Shown: piece after piece, positions 46,434 through 55,743 of the stretch
How positions within the stretch are numbered: position 1 is the stretch's first letter
Layout: each line of letters opens with the position of its first letter
NCBI GenBank assembly: GCA_030428945.1
Contig: JAUIEC010000001.1
Coordinates: 553,295-617,294 of the forward strand
Direction: 5' to 3'
Length of the DNA stretch: 64,000 nt
From: Phycisphaerae bacterium
GTDB lineage: Bacteria; Planctomycetota; Phycisphaerae; UBA1845; Fen-1342
Translations under genes and position numbers: made by a program
The notes under the pieces: model-generated
The model's input: the letters and a program-made list of their open reading frames with translations, nothing else
Told to the model about the DNA's origin: nothing
Databases searched by the model: none

Positions 46434-48272
46434 CTAGGCCCGCCCGTACTGTTCCTGTTTCCACGCCCGGCGGCGTGCCCGGCGTTGCTGCTGCGCCGCG
46501 GCCCGGCGGTCGATCTCGCGCCAGGCGCTGCGCCAGGCCCGCGGGTCGCGCCCGAAGCCCGCGAAGTAGTGCCGCAGCACGCGGGCCCGGTCGCTCCGCG
46601 TGATCGCCGGGTGGTCGGCCAGGCTGACGTGCAGGCGGGTCAGGGCGGTGAGTTGTGCCGCGCGCGACGCCCGCCGCGGGCCCTGCGGATCCAGCGGCGG
46701 CGGGGCCACCCGGCGAATGCCGTCCAGGTCAATCCACAGCAGGCGCGGATCGCGCCCCGGCAGAACCAGGATGTTGTCGGCCTTGCAGTCGCGATGCCGG
46801 AAGCCGCGCTCGTGCAGGTGCCGCACTTGCCCGGCCAGCGCCCGCGCCAGCCTCTGCCGGTAACGGTGCCAGACCCGCGGCGAGCGCTCCGCCCGCGCCG
46901 TCGTCAGGTGCCGCGGCAGCGCCTCGGCCTCCGGCAGGAACTCGGTCACCAGCAGCGACGTGCGGATGAACGGACCCGCCCGCTGCTCGAGAACCGCCAG
47001 CGGCGCCGCGGCCGGCAGTTCACGGTGCAGCAGCATCTGCCCCGTCCGCCAGTTCAGCAGGCTGCGCGACGGCATCAGGGCATGCCGCAGACGCCGCCGC
47101 CAGTCGCGGGCCCGCGGTTGTTTCAGCACCACCGGCAGCGGACCGTCCGGGTGCGCGAGTTCCGCCCGGGCCACCGCCGCCGAGTGCGAGTCCTTCAGGT
47201 TGCCCCCTTCGACCAGCGCCAGCAGCGCGTCCGGGTCGAGCGCCGTCCGCCACCACTCCAGCGGAAAGGCACGCGTCGAAACCTCCGAGTCCGCCCGCGC
47301 GTGCTTCCAGCCGCGGACCACGCGGGCATGCCAGCCACCGCCCAGCCTGAGCGGCGCGTAGTAGCGTCCGCGCCGGGCCAGGCGCCGGTCCCGCTGCGCC
47401 CACAGTCGATCCGCGTGCGTGTCCGCCTGCCGGACCAGGTGCGCGACCAGTTGCCGGTACGACAGACCCAGCAGGCGACCGTGCGCCGTCCGCGGTTCGT
47501 AGTGATTGCGCCACCGCAGGTACGCCCGCAGGAACGCAAGCCGCACGCGGACGTCGCTGTGCCGCCGGAACCACTGGTTCAGTTGCGCCAGGTTGCGCAC
47601 GACCGCGTGATCGTCAACCGACTGATCCAGGTGCGCGCTCTGCAGATCGACGAAGTGAACCCGCACCTCCTCGCCGCTGTTCTGCACCAGGAGGTTCCCC
47701 GCGTGCATGTCCAGGTGCTCGAAACCCGCCTGGTGCGCGTGCGCGATCAACGCCGCCAGCGCTTCGCGGATCTGCTCCACCCGCCGCGGACGCAGGCTCG
47801 GACGAATCTCACGCAGCGCCAGCCAGGCGTCCGACAACGGAACCGCCTCCTCGATCGCCGCCGAAATCAGCAGCGCGTGCGGCCGGCCCGCGAAGGTCAG
47901 CTTCGCACAGCAGGCCAGCGGCCGGGCGGCGTTGATCCCGGCGGCCTGCACGAACCGCCCGCTTCGCAGTTCGATCGCGCAGGCCGGGGCCCGGAAGAGC
48001 CGCCGCAGCCGATCGCGCCAGCCGTCGTCGCGGTAGTACTTGGCGTAGCAGGTCAGCCCGGCCCACTCGATCCGCCAGACGCTGCGGTGCCCGTTGTCCT
48101 TGACACGCTGCCAGCCGGGCTGCCCGTCCGGGTTCTGCCAGATGTCCGCGGGCGTGCTGCGCAGGCGTTCACGCAACGCCGGCGCCACCTGCCAGGACAG
48201 GCCGCCGGCGACCAGCGTCTCCCAGGCCGGATCCCGTTCGGTTCCGGCCTGCGTCGCAGCCGCGGCGTCCAT
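46434..48272 (-). CDS. Tandem WaaP/InaA-type kinase
   Basis: This 612-residue protein contains two lipopolysaccharide-kinase-like domains. The first (about residues 50-270) has the catalytic loop HLDMHAGN at 186-193 and metal-binding Asp209 (HFVDLQSAHL). The second (about 330-580) has HRDCKADN at 493-500 and Asp515 (LLWIDLDGIRR). Both keep the key Asp and Asn. WaaP/InaA kinases phosphorylate heptose or Kdo in the lipopolysaccharide core, so a surface-glycan substrate is likely. Two active-looking domains in one chain are unusual. It follows moaA by 25 bases on the same strand, with no obvious link in function. Confidence 0.82.
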   Translation of the reverse strand: MDAAAATQAGTERDPAWETLVAGGLSWQVAPALRERLRSTPADIWQNPDGQPGWQRVKDNGHRSVWRIEWAGLTCYAKYYRDDGWRDRLRRLFRAPACAIELRSGRFVQAAGINAARPLACCAKLTFAGRPHALLISAAIEEAVPLSDAWLALREIRPSLRPRRVEQIREALAALIAHAHQAGFEHLDMHAGNLLVQNSGEEVRVHFVDLQSAHLDQSVDDHAVVRNLAQLNQWFRRHSDVRVRLAFLRAYLRWRNHYEPRTAHGRLLGLSYRQLVAHLVRQADTHADRLWAQRDRRLARRGRYYAPLRLGGGWHARVVRGWKHARADSEVSTRAFPLEWWRTALDPDALLALVEGGNLKDSHSAAVARAELAHPDGPLPVVLKQPRARDWRRRLRHALMPSRSLLNWRTGQMLLHRELPAAAPLAVLEQRAGPFIRTSLLVTEFLPEAEALPRHLTTARAERSPRVWHRYRQRLARALAGQVRHLHERGFRHRDCKADNILVLPGRDPRLLWIDLDGIRRVAPPPLDPQGPRRASRAAQLTALTRLHVSLADHPAITRSDRARVLRHYFAGFGRDPRAWRSAWREIDRRAAAQQQRRARRRAWKQEQYGRA

Positions 48273-48297
48273 GCTGCCAGGGTTCGTGCTGACGAGC

Positions 48298-49368
48298 TTA
48301 TCCCCCGATCTGACTCATCTGCCGGTTGCCGTACATCTGGTGCCGGTCCGGCTTCAGGCGGACGCAGTCCACGAACGCCTGCCGCAACGCGTCCGCCCGC
48401 AGCGACCCGCGGACCAGCGGGCGCAGGTCAACCTCGCCCCCGTCGAACAGGCAACTGCGAAGCTGCCCCTCCGGCGTCAGCCGCAGCCGGTTGCAGGTCG
48501 AACAGAACGGCGCCGACATCGCGTGAATGAATCCGATCCGCCCGCGGGCGCCCGCCATCCGGAAGTGCCGCGCCGGACCGTGCCCGACCCCCCGGCCGGC
48601 TTCGACCAGCGGCCCGTGGACCGCCTCGATCGCGCCCCGGATCTCGGCATAGGGAACGAACTGGTCGGCCCCGGTCAGCGCCTTGGACTGCCCCAGCGGC
48701 ATGAACTCGATGAACCGCACGTCACGCTTGTGTTCCCGCGTCAGGTCCGCGAACGCGGCCACCTCATCGACGTTCCCGTCCCGCAGCACGACCACGTTGA
48801 TCTTCAGCGGCGTCATCCCGGCCGCCTCGGCCGCGGCGATCCCTTCCCAGACGCGCTCGATGTGTCCGGTCCGCGTCAGTGCGCGAAAACGGTCGGCCCG
48901 CAGCGTGTCCAGGCTGACCGTGACACGCTCGATCCCGGCCGCCCGCAGACCCGCGGCCCGCTCGGCCAGCAGAATGCCGTTGGTGGTCAGCGACAGTTCG
49001 CCGCACCCCGGCAGGGCCCGCAGCATCGCGACCAGGTCCTCGACCTGCTGCCGCAGCAGCGGTTCGCCGCCGGTGATCTTGAAGTTGGTAATGCCCAGGT
49101 CAATCGCCGTCCGGGCGATTCGCGTGATCTCTTCGAAGTCCAGCAGGTCGCCCTTCGGAATCCACTTCATCCCCTCGGCCGGCATGCAGTAGGTGCACCG
49201 CAGGTTGCAGCGGTCGGTCACGCTGACCCGCAGCGTCCGGACCGCCGCAATGTCACGCGGACCCGCGGCCTGATCCGCCAGACGCCCGGCCTCGGCCGCC
49301 ACGGCGGCGTCAGCCACGCTGCCGTCGACCACGGGAAGAGAACGCTGCGATGCAGGTTTCGCGGACAT
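48298..49368 (-). CDS. moaA: GTP 3',8-cyclase
   Basis: MoaA is a radical SAM enzyme that begins molybdenum cofactor synthesis. The N-terminal cluster motif is CNLRCTYC (Cys54, Cys58, Cys61). The C-terminal cluster lies in FCSTCNRLRLTPEGQLRSCL. GGEPLLR and the terminal Gly-Gly are present. The first ~40 residues are an Ala-rich extension. A TATACT box (49380-49375, complement) lies only seven bases from the ATG, so the mRNA may be leaderless or translation may start later. No other moa gene is near. Confidence 0.93.
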   Translation of the reverse strand: MSAKPASQRSLPVVDGSVADAAVAAEAGRLADQAAGPRDIAAVRTLRVSVTDRCNLRCTYCMPAEGMKWIPKGDLLDFEEITRIARTAIDLGITNFKITGGEPLLRQQVEDLVAMLRALPGCGELSLTTNGILLAERAAGLRAAGIERVTVSLDTLRADRFRALTRTGHIERVWEGIAAAEAAGMTPLKINVVVLRDGNVDEVAAFADLTREHKRDVRFIEFMPLGQSKALTGADQFVPYAEIRGAIEAVHGPLVEAGRGVGHGPARHFRMAGARGRIGFIHAMSAPFCSTCNRLRLTPEGQLRSCLFDGGEVDLRPLVRGSLRADALRQAFVDCVRLKPDRHQMYGNRQMSQIGG

Positions 49369-49413
49369 GGCAGAAGTATACGGGAAGGGGGCTCGCTGCG
49401 TGGCATTCTCGTG

Positions 49414-49587
49414 CCCGCGGTCACATCCCCCCGGAGAACGTAGGGTGCGTCATCGACGCGACAACCCGCGGTCACATCCGCTCGGAGGACGCAGGGTGCG
49501 TCATCGACGCGACAGCCCGCGGTCACATCCGCTCGGAGGACGTAGGGTGCGTCATCGACGCGACAACCCGCGGTCACATCCGCCCGG
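49414..49587. repeat. 51-bp tandem repeat, three and a part copies
   Basis: Units start at 49414, 49465, 49516 and 49567 (partial). Each carries CCCGCGGTCACATC and GTAGGGTGCGTCATCGACGC. The 51-base period is a multiple of three, so the frames stay open and give repetitive false proteins. It occupies the 330-base spacer between moaA and the next gene; no gene is seen in it. Confidence 0.9.
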
Positions 49588-49593
49588 GACGCT

Positions 49594-49618
49594 CAGGCGT
49601 CGATGCCGCACCGCTTGG
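49594..49618 (+). repeat. Dispersed 25-bp module (copy 1)
   Basis: This 25-bp sequence occurs again as an exact reverse complement at 63921-63945. In both places it lies near a copy of GTAGGGTGCGTCATCGACGC, so two modules travel together. Confidence 0.85.
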
Positions 49619-49698
49619 CTCAGGCCAGTCCGGACAAGCACGCCGGACGCAGCGCGGGCAACGCCCCCCGGAACGTGCCTCGCGACACCGGGCCGCGC

Positions 49699-51384
49699 TC
49701 AGCGGCGACCGCCGGTCAGTTGCCGGGCAAGCTCCGCCGGGATCCGCTCGCGGTGCCACAGACGACTCTGGTCGCTGAACAGCGCCCCGTCCGGGCCGAA
49801 CGTCAGCACCCGCCCGATCGGGTTCGCATCGTCCAGCAGCAGCACCCGTGTGCTCCCGTCCGGGCGACCGGGCAGGGGTTGCAGCAGGCGCTCGTGCGTG
49901 CCTTCCTCGCCCGGCGTGTTCAGGCTGACGATCCACGCGCCGCCCTCCTGGCCCGCGACCCACTGCGCCGCCAGGTCCTCCAGCGGACGGCACAGGAAGT
50001 GCGCCGCGGCCGTGAAGCGGAAACGCTCGCTGCGGCGACCCAGAATCCGGGCCGACTCGACGATCGAACTGCCCGGGGCCCGCACCTGCCGCAGTTCGTA
50101 GTCCGGCCCGGCCCCGCGACGGCCGTACTCGAGCAACTGGCTGTACGCGGTGCCGTCGGTTTCGAGCAGCCAGCGGATCCGCTCGAACCGCTGCCCGAAC
50201 TCGCGCTCGACCACCCCCGCCAGGCTCGGCGGTTCCGGCCCGCGCTGCAGGATCATGATGCCCGGCGTCAGGTCGCCCGTCCGACGCTCCCGGAAATACT
50301 CGACCACCTTGCGACCGGCCCACGCCCGCAGCCGATCCGGCTCCGCCAGACGCTGCACCAGGCTCGCCCCGTTCTCGACGGCCTTCTCGTACGCCGGCGG
50401 AAACGGCGCCGTGAACTTCAGGTCGGCCAGCACCCGTTCAACCGCGGCCGCCGCCTCGTCACCGTACGGCGTCCCGAAGGTGACCTGCACGAAAGCGGAC
50501 CGGTCGGGGGCTTCGCTGACCAGGTAGACCTGTCCGCGCGGCGTGACGGGGCCGGCCAGCACGGTCCGTTCGCCGCCGGAGACGCGCCGGATCGGGGTCT
50601 CGCCACCGGTGCGCAGACGCAGCAGTTCGCGCGGCGAACGTTCCCCGCGCCAGGTTCGCTGCACGGCGATGGTCCAGGCGGGCACGCCTTCGACGTTGCC
50701 CTGCAGGTAGACCGCCGGCACGTCGGGCAGATCGGGGCCAAGCAGTTCGGCGCCGTCGAGCCTCGGCAGTTCCATGCCGATCCGGGTCGGGTCGGCGTCC
50801 ACCTCGAACGCGGCGTCGTCGATCCGCACTTCCGCGCAGATCGCATCCAGCAGTCGCAGGTCTCCCGGGGTGATCTCGCGCACCGGAACGAATTCGATCA
50901 GGATCTGGTGCCCGTGCGGCGACAGCGCCAGCCGATAGACCCGCTGCCCGACCTGGGCCCGGTTGCCCCAGCGGAAACGACGCTCGCCGATCACCTGCAC
51001 GCCCCGCAGCGGACCGATCGTCGTCGCCTCGAAGTTGGTCACCTTGCGGAAGTCGGGCAGCATGTCCGCGATCGCGTCTTCGAGGCTCGGAACCTCGGCC
51101 ACCCGGCGGTAGCGGAACTCGATCGTCCGCTCGAACTGACGGTCGTTGCCCATCCGGACCGCTTCGACGAACCGTCGCGTGTTGCTGCGATCCTGCAGCC
51201 AGCCCAGCGGCGGACGAACCGACAACGGGCCGAACAGCGCCACCCGCGGACCCAGGCTGCTCGCCGCCCGCGTCTGCAGCCAGGCGAGTCCGAGCGTGCC
51301 GGCCAGCGCCAGTCCGCAGAGCGCGATCAGAATGATGGGGCGGCCGGGCCGCGTGCCGGCGTGCATCTGGGCCATGCCGGGCAT
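49699..51384 (-). CDS. Membrane-anchored protein of unknown function
   Basis: This 561-residue protein has one N-terminal membrane helix (PIILIALCGLALAGTLGLAW) and a large, probably extracytoplasmic part made of repeated beta/alpha units (PLGWLQDRSNTRRF and, later, FPPAYEKAVENGASLVQRLA). The pattern suggests duplicated domains but I recognise no family. The ATG could be at 51384, 51375 or 51366; no strong ribosome site separates them. It lies 58 bases after the lipoate ligase gene and is probably co-transcribed with it. Confidence 0.7.
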   Translation of the reverse strand: MPGMAQMHAGTRPGRPIILIALCGLALAGTLGLAWLQTRAASSLGPRVALFGPLSVRPPLGWLQDRSNTRRFVEAVRMGNDRQFERTIEFRYRRVAEVPSLEDAIADMLPDFRKVTNFEATTIGPLRGVQVIGERRFRWGNRAQVGQRVYRLALSPHGHQILIEFVPVREITPGDLRLLDAICAEVRIDDAAFEVDADPTRIGMELPRLDGAELLGPDLPDVPAVYLQGNVEGVPAWTIAVQRTWRGERSPRELLRLRTGGETPIRRVSGGERTVLAGPVTPRGQVYLVSEAPDRSAFVQVTFGTPYGDEAAAAVERVLADLKFTAPFPPAYEKAVENGASLVQRLAEPDRLRAWAGRKVVEYFRERRTGDLTPGIMILQRGPEPPSLAGVVEREFGQRFERIRWLLETDGTAYSQLLEYGRRGAGPDYELRQVRAPGSSIVESARILGRRSERFRFTAAAHFLCRPLEDLAAQWVAGQEGGAWIVSLNTPGEEGTHERLLQPLPGRPDGSTRVLLLDDANPIGRVLTFGPDGALFSDQSRLWHRERIPAELARQLTGGRR

Positions 51385-51442
51385 TCTATAAGTAATCGCG
51401 CAGACGCGGGAGCGGAGGCGGGAGAAACGCGGAGTACGGCGC

Positions 51443-52183
51443 TCAGCGCTTGCGGGTCCAGGCCGGGTCCAGGTAATGCGCCCGGCGCGCTGCGATATCA
51501 GCCGCCGCATCGGCCGGCCATTCGGTCGGAGTCGGTTGTAGGTCCAGTTCGGCCGCCAGTCCGGCGATGAAGTCGTCGATCCAGCCCGCGACCCGTTCGT
51601 CCTGCGGGTTCCCGAGGTCGGCGCCGGGGTGGTCGGCTTCGCGCGCCAGCAGCAGCGAACCGTGCTGCATGATCCGCGTCGGCAGTCGCCGTTGGGCACT
51701 CCCGAGCACCTTGCCGGCCGCCGTGATCAGGTCCGTCCGCCCCGGCTTGGCGAAGCAGTAGAACGGCCCGCTGCGCGGACTCGGCAGCGGAAAGTGATCC
51801 GGGGCCAGTTCCGTCACCAGGCCGGACGCCGCCAGGATCCGCTGCCAGATGCTGTGCACCACCCGATAGAGTTCGGCCGGCGCCGCCCGCCCGAGCGGAT
51901 GCGCGGCGTCCAGCGTCAGGCAGTAGGTCACCTCGCGGTCGTGCAGGATCGCGCCGCCGCCGGTCGGCCGCCGGACGACGGCCCATTGCTGAACGTCGTC
52001 AGCCAGTCCGCCAATCTCGTCGAAGCGCTGAAAGCAGCCCAGCGAAAGCGTCGGCGGGCTCCACCCGTAGATCCGCAGCGCCGCCGGCGACCAGCGCGGT
52101 CCGTGCAGCAGATGCTCGTCACGGGCCATGTTGGTCGGGCCGTCCAGGGGCGGGTCGCGGAAGATGTACAGTGGCGCGCGCAC
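51443..52183 (-). CDS. Lipoate-protein ligase A-type protein
   Basis: This 246-residue protein has the biotin/lipoate ligase fold: ARDEHLL, RIYGWSPPTLSLGCFQRFDE, VVRRPTGGGAILHDREVTYC (the signature RRPTGGGA...H), and KVLGSAQRRLPTRIMQHGSL. It attaches lipoate or octanoate to a target protein; ligase and octanoyl-transferase members are hard to separate by eye. The start is the GTG at 52183, because the longer frame begins inside a promoter's -35 box. Confidence 0.85.
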   Translation of the reverse strand: MRAPLYIFRDPPLDGPTNMARDEHLLHGPRWSPAALRIYGWSPPTLSLGCFQRFDEIGGLADDVQQWAVVRRPTGGGAILHDREVTYCLTLDAAHPLGRAAPAELYRVVHSIWQRILAASGLVTELAPDHFPLPSPRSGPFYCFAKPGRTDLITAAGKVLGSAQRRLPTRIMQHGSLLLAREADHPGADLGNPQDERVAGWIDDFIAGLAAELDLQPTPTEWPADAAADIAARRAHYLDPAWTRKR

Positions 52184-52214
52184 GATAAAAGTCTGTCCCC
52201 GCGGGTTTCCTCTT

Positions 52215-52243
52215 CGTATACTGGCGGATCGCACTTGTGCCAA
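52215..52243 (-). promoter_or_regulatory. Sigma-70-type promoter of the lipoate ligase operon
   Basis: On the minus strand TTGGCA (52243-52238) and TATACG (52220-52215) have a 17-base spacer. Transcription starts near 52208, 25 bases before the GTG. The reverse strand of the same AT-rich box reads TATACT (52217-52222) and may serve tilS. Confidence 0.55.
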
Positions 52244-52293
52244 GCGGGGTCGTTGCCCCGCCGGCCCGAAGGACGAATCCCCGGAGGATCCGC

Positions 52294-53748
52294 TTGAGCT
52301 GGGATGCCCTCCTGAATGACCTGCAGCGCTGGTTGACGGCCCGCGACATGTTCCGCGGCCCCGCCCGCTGGGTGGTCGGTGTTTCCGGGGGACCGGATTC
52401 GACCGCCCTCGTGCACGCGCTGCGGGCGGTCAGCCAGAAACACGACCTGGACTGGGCCCTGCACGTGGCCCACCTGAACCACGGCCTGCGCCCGGACGAA
52501 GCCGACGGCGACGAGGCCTTCGTCCGCGAACTCGCCGCCAGCCTGCAACTGCCCTGCACCTGCGAACGAATCGACGTGCACGGCCTGATCGAACGCGAGG
52601 GCGGCTCCACCGAAGAGGTCGCCCGCCGCGTGCGGTACGAGTTCCTCGAACGCGTCGCCCTGCAGACCGCCAGCAAACGCGTCGCCGTCGGGCACCACGC
52701 CGATGACGACGCCGAAACGATCCTGCACCGCATCTGCCGCGGAACCGGACTCCGCGGCCTCGCCGGCATGCAGCCCGAGCGCCCGATCCAGAACGGGTCG
52801 CGGATCACCCTCGTCCGCCCGTTCCTGCACTTCCCCCGCAACCGCATCGAGGAAGTCTGCCGGGCCGAGGGGATCGCCTACCGCGTCGACTCCAGCAACG
52901 CACAGCCGATCTACACGCGCGGCAAGATCCGCAACCTCGTCATGCCGATGCTGGCCGAGCAGTTGAACCCCAACGTCGGCGAGGCCCTCATCCGACTGGC
53001 CGAACAGGCCCGCTGGTACAGCGTCTACCTCGAGGACGCCGCCGCCCGCACCTACGACGCGCTGGTCATTTCCGAATCGCAGCGCCGCATCGAACTGAAC
53101 AACCACGCCCTCCGCAGCAAGCAGCGCATCATCCAGGCCGAGGTCGTCCGCCGCACGATCGGTCAGATCAGCGCCGGGCAGCGCGACCTGGGCTTCGCCC
53201 ACATCGACGACGTCCTGCGCCTGGCTGCCGACCTGCCCAGCGGAAAGGAACTGCACCTGCCGGCCGGGATCGTCGTCCGCAAGGTCTACGATCGACTGGT
53301 CTTCGAAGCCCGCGCCCAGCAGGAAACCCACGAGGAGATCGCCCCGGTCTTCCTGAGTTGCCCCGGCCAGACCGCTTTGCCCGCCCTGCAGGCCAGCCTG
53401 ACCGCCGAGGTCTGCGACGTCAGCACCGACAAGATCGCCGAACTGCGGACCAATCGCGATCCGCACGAGGAATGGCTCGACTTCGAGCGACTGCAACTGC
53501 CGCTCTACGTCCGCGGCCGGCGGGCCGGCGACCGCTTCTGGCCGCTCGGCGCCCCCGGCTCGAAAACGCTCGGCGAGTTCTTCAGCGACGAGAAAGTCGA
53601 TCCGAGCCTGCGGGCCCAGACCGGCGTGGTCTGCGATCAGTCCGGCCCCGCCTGGGTCATGCCGCTGCGAATCGACGAGCGGGTCAAGCTGCGGCCGACC
53701 TCGCGGCGGGCCCTGCGGCTCGTCCTGACGCGCGCGAACGGCGGATGA
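52294..53748 (+). CDS. tilS: tRNA(Ile)-lysidine synthase
   Basis: TilS makes lysidine at C34 of the AUA-reading tRNA(Ile). The ATP-pyrophosphatase loop is VGVSGGPDSTALVHAL at about 28-43. LNHGLRPDEADGDEAF and VGHHADDDAETILHRICRGT follow, as does the C-terminal RRAGDRFWPLGAPGSKTLGE, FFSDEKVDPSLRAQ domain. A GGAGG six bases upstream points to a TTG start at 52294; a GTG at 52237 is in frame but has no ribosome site. The last bases overlap the next gene in an ATGA. Confidence 0.94.
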   Translation: MSWDALLNDLQRWLTARDMFRGPARWVVGVSGGPDSTALVHALRAVSQKHDLDWALHVAHLNHGLRPDEADGDEAFVRELAASLQLPCTCERIDVHGLIEREGGSTEEVARRVRYEFLERVALQTASKRVAVGHHADDDAETILHRICRGTGLRGLAGMQPERPIQNGSRITLVRPFLHFPRNRIEEVCRAEGIAYRVDSSNAQPIYTRGKIRNLVMPMLAEQLNPNVGEALIRLAEQARWYSVYLEDAAARTYDALVISESQRRIELNNHALRSKQRIIQAEVVRRTIGQISAGQRDLGFAHIDDVLRLAADLPSGKELHLPAGIVVRKVYDRLVFEARAQQETHEEIAPVFLSCPGQTALPALQASLTAEVCDVSTDKIAELRTNRDPHEEWLDFERLQLPLYVRGRRAGDRFWPLGAPGSKTLGEFFSDEKVDPSLRAQTGVVCDQSGPAWVMPLRIDERVKLRPTSRRALRLVLTRANGG

Positions 53749-54941
53749 AGCGTCCGCCGGCCTGGGTCTGGATCGTCGCCCTGGCGCTGCTGCCGCGACT
53801 GGCGTGGGTCCTGCTGCAATGGTCGCGCGGCGGACCCGCGTTTCCCTATCCCGACGAACAACTGCACTGGGACCTCGCCCACAACCTGGTGACCCGCGGC
53901 GAACTCGTCAGCGCCGACGGCCGCTACGTCGCCCGCATGCCGGGCTACCCGCTCTACCTCGCCCTGTTCGCCCCACTGGGCGAGGGCGGCGTGCTGCTGG
54001 CCCGACTCGGGCAGGCCCTGCTCGGCGCGCTGACCGCGGGACTCGCCGCCCGGATCGCCGGGCGCGCCTTCGGACGCCGGGCCGGACTGCTCGCCGGCGT
54101 GCTGGTGGCACTCGATCCGTTCGGAATCTTCTTCGCCAACCTGCTGCTGACCGAGGTGCTGTTCACGCTGCTGGCCGTCCTGCTGATCGGTCGCTGGCTC
54201 GATCACCTCAACGGCGCCCGGCAGGGGACCGCCGCGTTCCTGCTGACCGGCCTGCTGTGCGCGGCCGCGCTGTTCGTGCGTCCGGCCGGCGCGGCGTGGC
54301 TCGGGCTGGCGATGCTCGCGACGATGCTGCCGGCCGGCAGCGCCTGGCAGCGCGTCCGCCGCTTCGGTCTGCAGGCCGCCCCGATCCTGCTGCTGCTGGT
54401 GCCGTGGGGACTGCGGAACCACGCCGTGGTCGGCAGCTATGCGTGGCTCAGCGCCAACGGCGGCGTGACCCTCTACGACGCCCAGGGCCCGCAGGCTGAC
54501 GGCAGCAGCAACCAGGCGTTCCTCCGCGACGAACGCTGGACCGGGCTCGGCGAAATCGAACGCGACCGCCTGCTCTACGCGGCCGCCAGAGAGGAGATGC
54601 GGCGCGACCCGGGGCGCGTGCTGGAACTGGCGTGGGTCAAGTTCAAACGGACCTGGAGCCTGTTCCCGAACGTGGCCGAGCATGCCCGCGGCGCGACCGC
54701 CTGGGCCAGCGCGGTGTACACCGGCGGCGTGCTGCTGCTCGCGCTGCTCGGCGGGTTCCGGCTGCTGCGCACCGACCGCACCACGCTCGTGACGCTGCTG
54801 CTGCCGGTCGTGGTGTTCACCGTGCTGCACTGCGTATTCATCGGCAGCGTTCGCTACCGTATTCCGCTGATGCCGCTGCTGGTGCTGCTCGGCAGCGGCG
54901 CCGTGCGAAGCCCCGCCCCGCCCCGCATCTCGATCGAGTAA
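53745..54941 (+). CDS. GT-39-like membrane glycosyltransferase
   Basis: This 398-residue protein has about eight membrane segments. Its early loop YPDEQLHWDLAHNLVTRGEL and MPGYPLYLALFAPLG are typical of the ArnT/PMT-like GT-C glycosyltransferases, where the acidic residues act in catalysis. The substrate is unknown. It is coupled to tilS by a four-base overlap. It converges on the YigZ gene after 11 bases. Confidence 0.78.
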   Translation: MKRPPAWVWIVALALLPRLAWVLLQWSRGGPAFPYPDEQLHWDLAHNLVTRGELVSADGRYVARMPGYPLYLALFAPLGEGGVLLARLGQALLGALTAGLAARIAGRAFGRRAGLLAGVLVALDPFGIFFANLLLTEVLFTLLAVLLIGRWLDHLNGARQGTAAFLLTGLLCAAALFVRPAGAAWLGLAMLATMLPAGSAWQRVRRFGLQAAPILLLLVPWGLRNHAVVGSYAWLSANGGVTLYDAQGPQADGSSNQAFLRDERWTGLGEIERDRLLYAAAREEMRRDPGRVLELAWVKFKRTWSLFPNVAEHARGATAWASAVYTGGVLLLALLGGFRLLRTDRTTLVTLLLPVVVFTVLHCVFIGSVRYRIPLMPLLVLLGSGAVRSPAPPRISIE

Positions 54942-54952
54942 CACGGACGCGT

Positions 54953-55561
54953 CTATTCGGCCGGATGCAGGTCGACCTGTCCGCCGCTGCGGTCGCGGAT
55001 CGTCGCCCGCAGCGGCGCGACGGCCGCCTCGGGAACCGCGATCCGCAGGTTGACGGCCGCGTCGAAGGTTTCGTCCTCGATGCGTCCGTCGTGTTCGGCG
55101 ATCAGCTTCCGGACGGATTCGAGCAGGGCGTAGGGGATCGTCGCCCGCAACGCGATCCAGTTGATCTTCGGCTCGGTCTCGAGGGCCGCGAAGGCCGCCT
55201 GGGCCGCCTGGGTGTAGGCGCTGACCAGCCCGCCCGTGCCCAGCTTGGTGCCGCCGAAGTAGCGGGTGATCACCAGGGCGACATCCCCGATGTCCTGGCC
55301 GCGGACGACCGCCATGGCCGGCGGCCCGGAGGTGCCGGACGGCTCGCCGTCGTCGCTCAGCCGTTCGCTGACGCTGGCCCCGTAGCCGACCCGAAAGGCG
55401 TACACGTGGTGGCTGGCGTCGGGCATTTCCGCCCGGATTTCAGACAGCAGCGCCTGCGCGGCCGTCATCGAGTCGCTACGATCAAGGGTGGCGATGAACC
55501 GCGAGTTCGAGACGCGGATCTCGACGCGGGTACGGGCTTTGGGCACCGGGTAGCCGTGCAT
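54953..55561 (-). CDS. YigZ/IMPACT-family protein
   Basis: This 202-residue protein has the UPF0029 core (SRFIATLDRSDSMTAAQALL, SHHVYAFRVGYGASVSERLS, DDGEPSGTSGPPAMAVV, VALVITRYFGGTKLGTGGLV), with a second ferredoxin-like half. YigZ and IMPACT proteins act in translation control or ribosome-associated processes; the biochemical role is unclear. The ATG at 55561 is a good fit to the family start; the longer frame to 55693 is in the spacer. Confidence 0.9.
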   Translation of the reverse strand: MHGYPVPKARTRVEIRVSNSRFIATLDRSDSMTAAQALLSEIRAEMPDASHHVYAFRVGYGASVSERLSDDGEPSGTSGPPAMAVVRGQDIGDVALVITRYFGGTKLGTGGLVSAYTQAAQAAFAALETEPKINWIALRATIPYALLESVRKLIAEHDGRIEDETFDAAVNLRIAVPEAAVAPLRATIRDRSGGQVDLHPAE

Positions 55562-55743
55562 GCGGGCATCGTACCCGGATCCGGGCCGGGCGGATGACAC
55601 CCGGCCGCGTCGGCGGCCACCGGGGGCTGGGGTCTCCGGAACCGAAATCCACCCCGAAAGTGCCCAACGTCCCGCCGGGCGGAGTGTCCTCATCGAAGGA
55701 GCGCGGTCCGGAACCGGGCTCGGGTCAGTGGAAGGAGAGGCTC

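Noticed and set aside
49218..49778. ORFs across the 51-bp repeat (17-residue peptide repeats)
   Set aside because: The period is a multiple of three, which keeps frames open by chance; the same DNA module occurs in non-coding sequence at 63.9 kb.
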